50,369 bases of DNA from IMG/VR virus record IMGVR_UViG_3300023174_002237, positions 1 to 50,369 of that record, one strand, 5' to 3'. Under the pieces are notes generated by a model. That model made no database searches and was not told where the DNA came from. It saw only the letters and a list, made by a program, of their open reading frames with translations. The position numbers and the translations under genes were made by a program. Source of the stretch: a virus. Below are positions 40,292 through 48,762 of the stretch, in pieces. Position 1 is the first letter of the stretch, and each line of letters begins with the position of its first letter.

Positions 40292-40999
40292 TTATGCTAC
40301 TAATACACGGTCAATAATCTTGCCGTATTCTGAGCCAGAGTAGTTAGCATCTGGTAGAAGACGGAAAGTCACTGGGAATGTGGTTGGAGTAGTACGTGCA
40401 AGAGAGTGCTGTGACTGTTGTACAGACAAAACACGACGTGCATAATATACACGCTCTGACGATGTTGATCCTGCTGTTGGAGCTTGTCCAACTGCAATTA
40501 ATTGACGCTCTGTTGGAGCGGCTCCTAGAGAACCTGCTTCAACGTTGAGTGTTGAAACCTTTGAAGATCCAGTTCCTGTTGATGTCAATGATGCTGATGA
40601 TTGTCCGAATACTGTTACAATGTTTTCCAAAGTACCTTCTGACATTTCTGTTGCAATCATAACTTCCATTGCAGACTTGAACAGCTTAGCTGTATCAAGC
40701 AGCTGATCTACTGTTACTGAATCGTATGTTGGGTTGTATGTGATTTGAAGACCATTGTTGGTGAAACCAACGTTACGGTATCCAAATAGTCCTGCTGTTT
40801 GGTTTACAGCATTAAGTGTGTTTACGTATGAAACTCCAGTTGCAAATGCTGGAACTCCTACTGTATTTGCACCTGATGCAATTGCAACGCCTGCTTCTGC
40901 GTTAGCGATATAATCTGAATCGTTAATGTCAACGTTCGACAAGAACAATGGAGATGCGCCAACTAGAATATTTTTAGCATTACCTACGGATTGTGCCAT
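40292..40999 (-). CDS. Major tail protein
   Basis: A 235-residue protein with the tail-tube style beta sandwich (GLFGYRNVGFTNNGLQITYN, YDSVTVDQLLDTAKLFKSAM, GQAPTAGSTSSERVYYARRV, FPVTFRLLPDANYSG). It lies between the tail terminator and the chaperones. A perfect AGGAGG ribosome site, its own promoter and a strong terminator fit a very highly made structural protein. The length suits a siphovirus tail-tube subunit. No sheath gene is adjacent, which argues against a contractile tail. Confidence 0.85.
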   Translation of the reverse strand: MAQSVGNAKNILVGASPLFLSNVDINDSDYIANAEAGVAIASGANTVGVPAFATGVSYVNTLNAVNQTAGLFGYRNVGFTNNGLQITYNPTYDSVTVDQLLDTAKLFKSAMEVMIATEMSEGTLENIVTVFGQSSASLTSTGTGSSKVSTLNVEAGSLGAAPTERQLIAVGQAPTAGSTSSERVYYARRVLSVQQSQHSLARTTPTTFPVTFRLLPDANYSGSEYGKIIDRVLVA

Positions 41000-41075
41000 A
41001 GTTATTTTCCTCCTATTTATAAAAATATATATATATTGTTGTAAATCATTAAATCTTGGCTGGCTAGGCCCTTCC

Positions 41076-41115
41076 CTCTATGTATAATAATAGAGTATAA
41101 TGCGCCCAAAGGCAA
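41076..41115 (-). promoter_or_regulatory. Promoter and palindrome for the major tail gene
   Basis: TTGCCT (41110-41115), 17 bases, TATTAT (41087-41092). A 6-bp inverted repeat CTCTAT/ATAGAG (41076-41095) covers the -10. The leader down to the ATG at 40999 is long (about 80 bases) and otherwise featureless. The same TTGCCT -35 is used at the protease gene. Confidence 0.5.
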
Positions 41116-41116
41116 A

Positions 41117-41629
41117 TTAAGCGAATCTGCCAGTCGTGTCTAGGTGTCTTGCGTATTTGACCTCAAGTATTACATCTGCTGATAAAAATCCTGCCAATTC
41201 TTCAGATGGGGCTGTTGGAGATATATCGGCAACAAATATACTAAAGAATTTAAACTTCCGAGATATGCCAGAGTAAGCATTTGCATCCCTTGCCGAATCA
41301 TCCATTCTCCTGAATAGGTCTGTCATTAAGTTTCTAATCTCATTGATCTCTGAAACATCTGTTGAATATATAGTAAACAGAATCTGCTCACAGCATATGG
41401 CCCAGTTGTCTTCATATGATAGGCCTATCTTGTCATAGACTATGTGCTTCTTCCCGCTCAAAAATTGATTCATTTCTGGAGATTGCTGGACGGGAATAAT
41501 TGGAACAATTTCTTGTCCAATATTATCTGAATAATAATCGGTGTCAGTAAATATATTATTAGACTTTAATTGATCCCAAAGATACTTTCTTAAATCAAGC
41601 ATTATGTCTGCTTTATAATCTACAGTCAT
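41117..41629 (-). CDS. Tail terminator-like protein
   Basis: A 170-residue alpha/beta protein (KADIMLDLRKYLWDQLKSNN, HIVYDKIGLSYEDNWAICCE, QILFTIYSTDVSEINEIRNL, FLSADVILEVKYA). The fold impression and position before the major tail gene match siphovirus tail terminator proteins (gpU class), which cap the tube and set its end. It overlaps the upstream gene by one base. Confidence 0.7.
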   Translation of the reverse strand: MTVDYKADIMLDLRKYLWDQLKSNNIFTDTDYYSDNIGQEIVPIIPVQQSPEMNQFLSGKKHIVYDKIGLSYEDNWAICCEQILFTIYSTDVSEINEIRNLMTDLFRRMDDSARDANAYSGISRKFKFFSIFVADISPTAPSEELAGFLSADVILEVKYARHLDTTGRFA

Positions 41630-42408
41630 TATATCCCCCCAAATGCTGAGGCAATTGCTGACTCAGCTTGCATGTTTAGTGTATTAGCAGAAAAAGAATA
41701 TTTAACTTTTCTTACTTCCGAAGGAACTCTCATTGCTTTAGTTAGTGATGAATTAAATATTTGTTGGAAGCCAGATCTTTTAATTGCTCCATTTACTAGA
41801 TTGCCTGTAAAGAATTGTGCATAGGCTATTTGGAATCTTCCTGTTGCTTTACCTCCGCCAGGCCTTGTAACGGTCACAGAGGCTCCTTTAGGCATATACA
41901 CTACTCCAGTACTAGTTTCAAATACTAAACGCTCTGCGGACTTAGGACGGATTACTAGAGGCATTCCAGCTTCTATCACAGATGCTTTATTAATAAATAC
42001 ATGTCTTCTCTTACCAAAATTATTTGGAACAGCTGATTTAGATGGTTTAAATTTAGATGTAATTTTAAATGAAAGTCCATCTGTAGATAATATATTTAAA
42101 TCAAATAATCTAGATCCCTTATTTCCTGTTTTTTTCCACTCATACATGTGGTGTAAAGATTTAGGATTCATTCTTGCTTGAGAGTCTACATATAGCCCAA
42201 AGTCCTGCTCAATTTGTTTAAATATTACTGATTGAAATTTTTTTTCAAATGCTTTATTTGTAGTTAGTTTAGATACTACTTGAGCATGATAATATATCGC
42301 TGCTGATATTTGAGCAACTGTGCTGTCTTTTAAAATGGTACCCTTAGTTCCAGCCATGTTCTTTTGTAGACCGCTGGCTGCTGTAACTAATAATGAGCTA
42401 TTGTCCAA
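41629..42408 (-). CDS. Neck / head-tail joining protein (HK97 gp10-like place)
   Basis: A 259-residue basic protein with helical N-terminus (FEKKFQSVIFKQIEQDFGLY) and later beta segments (GLSFKITSKFKPSKSAVPNN, ASVIEAGMPLVIRPKSAERL). It lies between the head closure and tail terminator genes, where phages encode gp10-like tail-completion proteins, but is longer than those (about 140). Function inferred from order. Confidence 0.6.
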   Translation of the reverse strand: MDNSSLLVTAASGLQKNMAGTKGTILKDSTVAQISAAIYYHAQVVSKLTTNKAFEKKFQSVIFKQIEQDFGLYVDSQARMNPKSLHHMYEWKKTGNKGSRLFDLNILSTDGLSFKITSKFKPSKSAVPNNFGKRRHVFINKASVIEAGMPLVIRPKSAERLVFETSTGVVYMPKGASVTVTRPGGGKATGRFQIAYAQFFTGNLVNGAIKRSGFQQIFNSSLTKAMRVPSEVRKVKYSFSANTLNMQAESAIASAFGGI

Positions 42409-42826
42409 TTGTTTGATTTTCCGATCTCTTCACAGAAGAGTTATATGCAATTACGCCACCAAATGGGTCTGTGATTGGAGTGGTTCCCATTAGCTCATAA
42501 ACCGTAGGCGTGTTAGTAGGAAAATTTAATTCTTCCCAAATAACAGTTCCTTCGGCATCTCTGATATTTGTAATCTTTTCTCGTAATGTTAATTTTTCTG
42601 ATGTTCTAATTTCTAGGCTTTGATAGTTAGTATATTTATTAGAAATAATTTGCTTATCGCCAGACCTTGAAGAAGCAGAGTTAGTTATAATACCTTTTGC
42701 GCTGCAAGGCACTGTTCTATCAAACTGCCATTGTTTTTTTATTGAACCCGTATCTGGATCTTGTATATCAAATTGTTTATATATATCAGCAAACAAAGGC
42801 ATGATAGAGTCGGCAAGATCATACAT
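42398..42826 (-). CDS. Head closure / stopper-like protein
   Basis: A 142-residue protein with a small beta-barrel look (RTVPCSAKGIITNSASSRSG, QSLEIRTSEKLTLREKITNI, ELNFPTNTPTVYELMG). In siphoviruses a protein of this size after the adaptor is the stopper (gp16/gpFII class) that seals the filled head. It overlaps both neighbours. The final 20 residues are Ser/Asn-rich. Confidence 0.65.
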   Translation of the reverse strand: MYDLADSIMPLFADIYKQFDIQDPDTGSIKKQWQFDRTVPCSAKGIITNSASSRSGDKQIISNKYTNYQSLEIRTSEKLTLREKITNIRDAEGTVIWEELNFPTNTPTVYELMGTTPITDPFGGVIAYNSSVKRSENQTIGQ

Positions 42827-43806
42827 TAGATAACAACCATTTGATTGATAACATATGGAAGAAGTAGTTGATCTGCGTATAGATTACCAGTTCCTGAATA
42901 TGTACCAGAATTATACTCGAACTCCCAGTCAAATGTTTTAATATTTTTAATATATTTATTGCGCCAAATTTTATCTTTTGAAAAATAATCTTTCATTAAT
43001 TCAATGCATGCAAGATCAATTTCATCTGGAATGTCTTTCCATCCAAATTTGCCTTGAACGCGGTATGTTGATCTTGTATTAAAAGATCCATTCCATGTAT
43101 CATTAATTGTTGGGGGAACCATGCCATTTGCCGTATAAACAGTATTATCTAACATGTTAGCTCTATTAACTCTTATCCCAAATCCGCTTTCCGAAATAAT
43201 TGTATTATAGTTCCAGTTGTTTATTGAATTAATTGTATCTAAAAGGAGTATATCGTTTTGATATAACTTATATAAAGTTGTTATTTTATATGGGAGGGGC
43301 AAAACATCAGAGCCTGAACCATAAGCAATTTGAATATCGTCATATAAAAAGAATTGCTGCTTCGTATATGCTTCAATAAGTTTTCTTGCATACTTCTCAG
43401 CATTACATAATTCAGCATATGATTTAGAATTAGGATCTGAATAATCAGACCCCAACCCTAAAGAATCAATTACCTGTGTCATATCCGTATATGGTGTCTG
43501 CACAAATATTTTATTATCTTTTTGTGTAGATACTCCGCCTACTGTATATGTCCAGCTTAATTTTAATTGTCTTTGTCTATCTGTATATGTTAAAGGAATA
43601 TATACAATATATGTTCCAGCATCTGCTTCTGATTTGACAGGCGTTAACGTTGCAAGTATTGTAGCAGGATTAATTGCTGGAGATATTGCTGGATCTTCTG
43701 TAATGTCATATAATTTTACAACTGGAAGGCTATCTGAATCAGTTAGCTGTCCCTGCCAAAACACTTTATGTGTTACTGGTGAATTTGAACCTACTAGAAT
43801 TTCCAT
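42826..43806 (-). CDS. Head-tail adaptor with N-terminal Ig-like domain
   Basis: A 326-residue protein. The first 110 residues look like an immunoglobulin-type beta domain (THKVFWQGQLTDSDSLPVVK, TYIVYIPLTYTDRQRQLKLS). The rest has the helical adaptor layout (YAELCNAEKYARKLIEAYTK, FGWKDIPDEIDLACIELMKD) of gp6/gp15-type connectors that bind the portal ring. The fusion of a surface-type domain with a connector is uncommon. It lies just downstream of the small head-protein gene. Confidence 0.7.
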   Translation of the reverse strand: MEILVGSNSPVTHKVFWQGQLTDSDSLPVVKLYDITEDPAISPAINPATILATLTPVKSEADAGTYIVYIPLTYTDRQRQLKLSWTYTVGGVSTQKDNKIFVQTPYTDMTQVIDSLGLGSDYSDPNSKSYAELCNAEKYARKLIEAYTKQQFFLYDDIQIAYGSGSDVLPLPYKITTLYKLYQNDILLLDTINSINNWNYNTIISESGFGIRVNRANMLDNTVYTANGMVPPTINDTWNGSFNTRSTYRVQGKFGWKDIPDEIDLACIELMKDYFSKDKIWRNKYIKNIKTFDWEFEYNSGTYSGTGNLYADQLLLPYVINQMVVI

Positions 43807-43816
43807 TTAATAAAGG

Positions 43817-44224
43817 TTAAGCGTAGTACTCCTGAACTTCCTTTGGAGTTGCTAAGCGGAAACCCTCCTCCTTGTCAAAAATTTCTTGAGCGTCTTCTGA
43901 TGTCATTGCGACAAAAGGATGCTCTTTTGTAAATGTATAGTTAAGAATATCATATCTGTAATTCTCTCTAGTCATTCTGACTAGCAATGTATTTTCTGGC
44001 TGAGCATCAGGATTAAATCTTGGAAGAATCTCTTCTGCGTCTTCGCTGAATTCGTCTGCCGCCTTTTCAATATCCTTAATAGTCTTTTGGTAAACAGACC
44101 AAGTTACTCCCTCTTCGGTAAGAGCGGCAACAATATCGGCCTTATTCTTTAGTCCATCAGTGTCAACTGCAAAGTCCTCTGCAACTTTTCTGAGTTCTGC
44201 TACTTTCAATGTCTCAAATGACAT
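43817..44224 (-). CDS. Small head protein with SAP/HeH-like N-terminus
   Basis: A 135-residue acidic protein. Residues 3-40 (ETLKVAELRKVAEDFAVDTD then KNKADIVAALTEEGV) form a helix-extension-helix (SAP/Rho-N-like) motif that often binds nucleic acid. The remainder (ENTLLVRMTRENYRYDILNY, ATPKEVQEYY) resembles small phage head proteins made after the capsid. It has its own promoter, an AAAGGAG ribosome site and a capsid terminator upstream. Confidence 0.65.
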   Translation of the reverse strand: MSFETLKVAELRKVAEDFAVDTDGLKNKADIVAALTEEGVTWSVYQKTIKDIEKAADEFSEDAEEILPRFNPDAQPENTLLVRMTRENYRYDILNYTFTKEHPFVAMTSEDAQEIFDKEEGFRLATPKEVQEYYA

Positions 44225-44249
44225 ATATTCTCCTTTGTTAGGTTCTTCA

Positions 44250-44278
44250 ATTATAGCATTGTTAAATTAAAATGAAAA
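44250..44278 (-). promoter_or_regulatory. Extended -10 promoter for connector genes
   Basis: TTTTCA (44273-44278), 17 bases ending TGC, then TATAAT (44250-44255). The -35 overlaps the T-run of the capsid terminator. Confidence 0.55.
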
Positions 44279-44300
44279 GCCCCCAAAATTAATTGGGGGC
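44269..44300 (-). terminator. Intrinsic terminator after the major capsid gene
   Basis: GCCCCC pairs with GGGGGC around an A+T-rich loop (44279-44300), followed by TTTTCATTTT. It would terminate capsid transcription and set capsid above connector expression. Confidence 0.85.
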
Positions 44301-44325
44301 CTCTCTGGGGCTAATTCTTAATTAA

Positions 44326-45375
44326 TTAAGAAGCAACCTTAACGTTCTTTACGACAACCCAAGCATCTGCTTGTTCGATCTGGACGCCAACACGAGTATA
44401 CATTGTGTACTCGATTGAGTCCTTACGTGGCCAGAAGAAACGGTAAACAGTTACATCACGCTTGATTCCAATAACAACGTTATTTGGGAATGACAAGTGG
44501 ATATCTCCGTGTGAACCTGAAGCTCCTGAGTGTGTACCAGTTTGTGTTTCTGAAAGAAGTGGAACTTCAACAATTGGAATACCAAATGCGAATGGTGCCA
44601 CATATCCTGCAGGTCCACCTAGTGGTGCAGTTCCTCCACGGATAATGCTTGAAGCGATGTCCTGTGGAATTGTCTGGTTTGTTCCGATACTGTTCTTGTA
44701 TAGGAAGTCCTGAATCAAGTTTGATCCAGCAAGGAAGCGAAGGTCTGCACGACGTTGCTTGTACTTACGTGGCATAGCCTTAAGTGCCTTGTTGAATACT
44801 TCACGAGAAACTTCAGCGCCAGCTGCGTCTACGACACGGCCTGATGCTTTTGCCTTCTTTACAACGCCATCAAATGACTTGTAAAGAGCGTCTCCAGTTA
44901 GAGATGTATCACCGTTAAGAATAACATCTTCGATGTCATTTCCTGCCTGTGTTGCCATCAAACGTGCAATGTGATCTTCTAGATCTGCACCCTCGATGTT
45001 ATCTTCTAGAGATTCAGTTGAAAGCTCCCAGTCCATGCGGAGTTTCTTTGTTGTTAGAGAAATCTTTGAGAAAGTTACGGCTGCGTTAGCACCGTCGTTA
45101 TCTCCTTCAGTTGCAAGCTTCATAAGCTTTTCACCAACGGACATACGGTCAATCTCGGCTGTGTCTGACTTCATACGAACTGTACGTGCAACTTTACCAA
45201 TTACGGTTGCGTCGAACATATAGTCAAGGAAGCGGGCAGACTGTTCAGGGTTAAGAAGTCCACCGTTGCCAGCTTCGCTAGCGACATGTACTCCAGAACC
45301 ACCAGTTGTTGAAGCAAATGTACCACGGGCTGTTGTGCCAGTTGCAATTGCTTTTTCTAATGTTTCATTGCTCAT
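44326..45375 (-). CDS. Major capsid protein (HK97 fold expected)
   Basis: A 349-residue protein with features of HK97-type capsids: a flexible Thr/Gly-rich N-arm, a long helix region (TTKKLRMDWELSTESLEDNI, LEDHIARLMATQAGNDIEDV), a P-loop-like central part (RRADLRFLAGSNLIQDFLYK) and a C-terminal beta end (FPNNVVIGIKRDVTVYRFFW). It follows the protease/scaffold gene and ends before a strong terminator. Codon use is the most C-rich of the region, fitting high expression. No delta-domain is visible because the scaffold lies in the preceding gene. Confidence 0.88.
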   Translation of the reverse strand: MSNETLEKAIATGTTARGTFASTTGGSGVHVASEAGNGGLLNPEQSARFLDYMFDATVIGKVARTVRMKSDTAEIDRMSVGEKLMKLATEGDNDGANAAVTFSKISLTTKKLRMDWELSTESLEDNIEGADLEDHIARLMATQAGNDIEDVILNGDTSLTGDALYKSFDGVVKKAKASGRVVDAAGAEVSREVFNKALKAMPRKYKQRRADLRFLAGSNLIQDFLYKNSIGTNQTIPQDIASSIIRGGTAPLGGPAGYVAPFAFGIPIVEVPLLSETQTGTHSGASGSHGDIHLSFPNNVVIGIKRDVTVYRFFWPRKDSIEYTMYTRVGVQIEQADAWVVVKNVKVAS

Positions 45376-45389
45376 TATTTATACCTACC

Positions 45390-45935
45390 TTAGTTAAATA
45401 TTTCGTTCACGGAACCGAGGAAAGAACCGTTCCATTTGGATTTTTTGATTGTTACTTCTTCTGATCGGCCAAGATCTGAAGACTTCTTAATTGCAGTCTC
45501 TGATTCTACTGCGTCGACACGCTTTTGTACACCATCAATCGTGCTCTTGATATCATTTACAGCACTTGAAAGTACTGTGTGTTGTTCTGCCAACTCTGAA
45601 ATTCTAGCATCTACGCTCTTGCTAAAAGCTTCAACAGTCTCTTGGATTGTTGTTACTTGTGCTGCATTTGCTTCAGATGCCTTGTTTAGAGTTTCTGAGA
45701 AAAAGCCTTTTAGATCGCCTAACATCTTCGCAAAATCAGGTTCATCAACCTTATCTTCTGATACTTCGGCTGCTTTTTCCAGAGTCTCGGCAGGAACGTC
45801 TTCTACTACTGCATCTTCTGCAGGAGCCTCAACTGCTGCATCATCTGCAACAACTGCTGTCTCTTCAACGGCTACTTCAACTGCTGCATCTACTGCAACA
45901 TCTTCAGCAACTACGTTTTCTGTGTTTTCTGACAT
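45390..45935 (-). CDS. Nested scaffold protein from an internal start
   Basis: Inside the protease gene an ATG (45933-45935) is preceded by a perfect GGAGGT ribosome site six bases upstream (45942-45947), far stronger than expected by chance within coding DNA. Translation from it gives 181 residues: an Ala/Val/Glu-rich acidic linker, then long coiled-coil helices (LGDLKGFFSETLNKASEANA, FSKSVDARISELAEQHTVLS). This matches the separately made scaffolds of lambda Nu3 type, which share the protease C-terminus. Confidence 0.7.
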   Translation of the reverse strand: MSENTENVVAEDVAVDAAVEVAVEETAVVADDAAVEAPAEDAVVEDVPAETLEKAAEVSEDKVDEPDFAKMLGDLKGFFSETLNKASEANAAQVTTIQETVEAFSKSVDARISELAEQHTVLSSAVNDIKSTIDGVQKRVDAVESETAIKKSSDLGRSEEVTIKKSKWNGSFLGSVNEIFN

Positions 45936-46724
45936 TTCATTACCTCCTTCTGCGTTTGCCTGTTTTGCAATTTTTTGTGTATCAGGCAACGTAAATCTTG
46001 AGTGCTTGTACGCATCAAGAATCTTATCAATCTCTTTTGCTTTATTAACATCTGAACTCTCAACCCAACCAATTAGTTGTGCTGGCTTACCAGATACTGG
46101 TGAGTCATATGTCTTCTCTGTTGAGATAAAAACAGAGTTACTGTCTTCACAGTAAAAAATATTCTCGGTTATAACATCTACTGCTATACCTTTTGCGATG
46201 TATTGTCCATTTACTTTCTGTATAGAAAGAATGTTACATAGCTCATTTGCTGGAGAGTCTACAATTGACAGCTCCATCAATTCATAGTCTTTAATAAATC
46301 TTACAGTTTTACCTGTAGCTTTATTAACTTCGTTATCTGATTCTTTAATCTTCCCGCCGATTGAGAATCCTGAAAGAGTTCCATCTAGAACTTTCTCCCA
46401 GCTGTCCTGTGCGCCTTTTGAAATGTATGCTGTTACATAAACGCCATTATAAAATTCTTTAGTTGCTGGATCATAAAAAGTTTCTGGCTTAAAAGAAACC
46501 ATCTTTCCAACTGCAAGAGATCCGTGCATCTCACGAATGTTCCCACGGAAACCTTCAAAGGCTTTTATACTTGCCTCAGAAGTTACAACGTCACCAGTTT
46601 GGTCTACATTATCAAGTGTTGCAAAACCAGAAACAGTTCTCTTTTCACGGTTAACTTTAGTGAAAGGTACAGACAAGTTAATGTCGTTGCCATGGCTAGT
46701 CCATAAAGACTTTTCAATATTCAT
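45390..46724 (-). CDS. Prohead protease fused to a scaffold domain
   Basis: A 444-residue protein. Residues 20-170 form an S78/XkdF-type prohead protease: REKRTVSGFATLDNVDQTGD, EMHGSLAVGK (H67), LSGFSIGGK (S121) and ELMELSIVDSP. A linker (170-260) leads to an acidic Ala/Val/Glu stretch and a coiled-coil scaffold (264-444), which is also made alone from an internal start. The full-length form would be minor and deliver protease into the prohead, later digesting scaffold. The ATG lies 7 bases after a -10 box, so it is near-leaderless. Confidence 0.85.
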   Translation of the reverse strand: MNIEKSLWTSHGNDINLSVPFTKVNREKRTVSGFATLDNVDQTGDVVTSEASIKAFEGFRGNIREMHGSLAVGKMVSFKPETFYDPATKEFYNGVYVTAYISKGAQDSWEKVLDGTLSGFSIGGKIKESDNEVNKATGKTVRFIKDYELMELSIVDSPANELCNILSIQKVNGQYIAKGIAVDVITENIFYCEDSNSVFISTEKTYDSPVSGKPAQLIGWVESSDVNKAKEIDKILDAYKHSRFTLPDTQKIAKQANAEGGNEMSENTENVVAEDVAVDAAVEVAVEETAVVADDAAVEAPAEDAVVEDVPAETLEKAAEVSEDKVDEPDFAKMLGDLKGFFSETLNKASEANAAQVTTIQETVEAFSKSVDARISELAEQHTVLSSAVNDIKSTIDGVQKRVDAVESETAIKKSSDLGRSEEVTIKKSKWNGSFLGSVNEIFN

Positions 46725-46731
46725 ATGCTTA

Positions 46732-46760
46732 ATTTTAGCGACTTATAGATAAAAAGGCAA
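46732..46760 (-). promoter_or_regulatory. Promoter for protease and capsid, near-leaderless
   Basis: TTGCCT (46755-46760), 17 bases, TAAAAT (46732-46737), then seven bases to the ATG (46722-46724). There is no ribosome site, so a leaderless or one-base-leader mRNA is predicted. Leaderless starts are usually less efficient, which fits a minor protease. Confidence 0.55.
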
Positions 46761-46777
46761 ATAACAGTTGAGTAGAG

Positions 46778-48361
46778 TTAGTCAACCTGTCTGCCGTCGC
46801 CCTTAGCATTTCTACCCTCTCCAGAAATATCTGGGGTGTTTGCTTGGCGATCTTGAGATCTTTGTCTAGTATTTCCAGCTACCGCTGTCTGCTCGGCTTT
46901 TGCTGGGCCTTTTAATTCAATAACATCATCTCCACCATCTAGCGGGATCATGCCTTTTCGAATTCTAACTTCATTAGGGGTAATTACCTGCATTCTTAAA
47001 TATCTTTCGTCAATTTTAGACTGAGTATCTTCATCAGTTAAAGTTAATTCATTAAATTTAAGTGCTAGGGCATCTGTCTTTTCCTCAAATATTTTATTTA
47101 CTTTCTTCTCTAAAATCATTTGGGCTGGACGACAAACCTGCTCTTTAAATGTTTTGTCCGCATCTCTTGCCACTGCCAAATTTACGCCTTCTGGGGTTCC
47201 AATTTTATTAATTGGGACACGGTGAGCCAATAAGATTTCATCTCTATTTGATTTACGATAAATATTAAATGAAGACTCCTGTGGATTTGCCTCCACTGGC
47301 TCCATCTTAAATTCTGTCTTTGAGTCTGGGGTGTCTCCTGGAAGTGGAATATATAGAGATCTGTGATTCTTTCCCTTTAATCCAACTTGGAAGAATTCAA
47401 GTAATTTTCTTTCTGATTCTGGAGAAAGTTTTGCGCCCTTGACTGTAATAATATATCTTGGGACCGCCTTGTTTTCAAAGTAGTCTAGGTTATATCTGCC
47501 AGATAACTCATTACCTGCAAGTGCTACTTGTGCTGCAATAATATCTGGGATACCATAGTAATTATTCATAGGGGTATACTTCTTCAAATGAATAATTTCA
47601 TTTGGGCGATCTTCTTGCCCAGCAATTGGATTCTCTGTCATATTGTCTCCAAAATTGCTGAAGTAAACAGCCTTACCATAAAGCAATTGAATAAAGCCAT
47701 CTCTTAGTCTACGTACACGCATTGTTTTTGCTGGGATGTGCCCAATGTATCCAATGTTTCCGCCTGTAGTTCTTCCTATTTCAATATAGCCATTTCCTGT
47801 TGCTTCTAAATCTGTATACACCTTAATTAAAGTTTGAGTAAAAGTATCTTCCTCATTTGTAGTATCAAGCCATGCGTGAATATCTTGGCGCAACTTGCTT
47901 ATTTTTCTACGTGCTCTTTCAAGAGACTTGTCATCTGTGAGTGCATCAAGTGCATCATTTGTTTTCTTTGTTTCTACAAAATCATATCCTAGGCCAACTA
48001 TGTTGGCAACCTTTGCATTTATTGCTGCATAGTTATATGTTGATGTTTCATATACTACCGAAAGATATTCAAGGTTGTATGTTGGCTCTACTAAGTCGAA
48101 CATAGCATATCCTGTAATAGCTTGTGCTAATAGGTTTTGCTGTGTTCCCGTTCCTTCTACGCCAGTAAATGATTTAGAAAACTCTCTGCTTATCTTGCGT
48201 TTAAATGAGGCACCTAGACCTCTAACTTTTTTTAACTCATCTACTCCAACCGCAAATGGGTCATTGCTTGTTTGATCCTTTTTTAGTGAGAACCAGTCTG
48301 CTGTGTTTGAAATATTAATTATGTTTTCAGAACTCTCATCATCAATAAATTCTACGCTCAT
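46778..48361 (-). CDS. Portal protein
   Basis: A 527-residue portal. Landmarks are VVYETSTYNYAAINAKVANI, then LEATGNGYIEIGRTTGGNIG (wing), GIPDIIAAQVALAGNELSGR, YFENKAVPRYIITVKGAKLS (stem side) and LLAHRVPINKIGTPEGVNLA before a long helix (KTFKEQVCRPAQMILEKKVN), the common order of HK97-family portals. It forms the dodecameric DNA gate and binds TerL and the adaptor. Its ATG overlaps the upstream gene by four bases. Confidence 0.92.
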   Translation of the reverse strand: MSVEFIDDESSENIINISNTADWFSLKKDQTSNDPFAVGVDELKKVRGLGASFKRKISREFSKSFTGVEGTGTQQNLLAQAITGYAMFDLVEPTYNLEYLSVVYETSTYNYAAINAKVANIVGLGYDFVETKKTNDALDALTDDKSLERARRKISKLRQDIHAWLDTTNEEDTFTQTLIKVYTDLEATGNGYIEIGRTTGGNIGYIGHIPAKTMRVRRLRDGFIQLLYGKAVYFSNFGDNMTENPIAGQEDRPNEIIHLKKYTPMNNYYGIPDIIAAQVALAGNELSGRYNLDYFENKAVPRYIITVKGAKLSPESERKLLEFFQVGLKGKNHRSLYIPLPGDTPDSKTEFKMEPVEANPQESSFNIYRKSNRDEILLAHRVPINKIGTPEGVNLAVARDADKTFKEQVCRPAQMILEKKVNKIFEEKTDALALKFNELTLTDEDTQSKIDERYLRMQVITPNEVRIRKGMIPLDGGDDVIELKGPAKAEQTAVAGNTRQRSQDRQANTPDISGEGRNAKGDGRQVD

Positions 48362-48699
48362 CTCATACCCCTTAATTTTTTCATATCGTCTTTATAGCTT
48401 CCAATATCTAACGGGTCTGGAACTAATCCCCATTCGAGCCTTTGCTTCTGATGTTCAAATTCTTCATCGTCAATTTTCCTTCTAGCGGAAAGAAATTTAG
48501 GCCCGCCCTCATATATACCGAATGAGCGAACTTCTCTAGCCAAAGCATCGATTCTGGATCTATTTCCTTTTTTGGACGTGACTGAAAGAAAGTTCCCATC
48601 ATCATCCCCAATCCATCTGCCGTCTGGCATCTCCCAAACATATATTCCGAGAGTAGACTCTTCCGCAAGTACTTTGGTGTTTATACGATTAATGTCCAT
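48358..48699 (-). CDS. Small charged protein before the portal gene
   Basis: A 113-residue protein: an N-terminal beta part (TLGIYVWEMPDGRWIGDDDG, NFLSVTSKKGNRSRIDALA) and a charged C-terminal helix region (FEHQKQRLEWGLVPDPLDIG). No family is recognised. It is coupled by overlap to the portal gene and has its own promoter, with only about two bases of predicted leader, so it may be an early packaging or head factor. Confidence 0.65.
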   Translation of the reverse strand: MDINRINTKVLAEESTLGIYVWEMPDGRWIGDDDGNFLSVTSKKGNRSRIDALAREVRSFGIYEGGPKFLSARRKIDDEEFEHQKQRLEWGLVPDPLDIGSYKDDMKKLRGMR

Positions 48700-48707
48700 A
48701 GTAATTT

Positions 48708-48736
48708 ATTTTACCATTATTTCCTACACAAGTCCA
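48708..48736 (-). promoter_or_regulatory. Promoter for the portal operon, near-leaderless
   Basis: TGGACT (48731-48736), 17 bases ending TGG, then TAAAAT (48708-48713), eight bases before the ATG (48697-48699). No ribosome site is visible. Confidence 0.5.
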
Positions 48737-48740
48737 GCTT

Positions 48741-48761
48741 TTTGTCAACAAATGTGACAAA
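48741..48761. promoter_or_regulatory. Operator-like inverted repeat
   Basis: TTTGTCA (48741-48747) and its exact complement TGACAAA (48755-48761) flank a 7-base spacer just upstream of the portal-operon promoter. There is no T-run for termination, so a protein-binding operator or upstream activator site is more likely. Confidence 0.45.
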
Positions 48762-48762
48762 A

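Noticed and set aside
40248-40300. Attachment site or origin at the strong hairpin after the major tail gene
   Set aside because: The GAAA-capped stem after a highly expressed gene is explained as a terminator, and there is no integrase.
43807-43816. Promoter before the adaptor gene
   Set aside because: The ten-base gap has no -10-like sequence at a useful distance; read-through from 44250 is simpler.
45436-46155. Plus-strand 239-codon open frame
   Set aside because: It is antisense to the Ala/Val/Glu-rich protease-scaffold gene; low-complexity codons give a Ser/Thr/Ala-rich mirror frame with no ribosome site.
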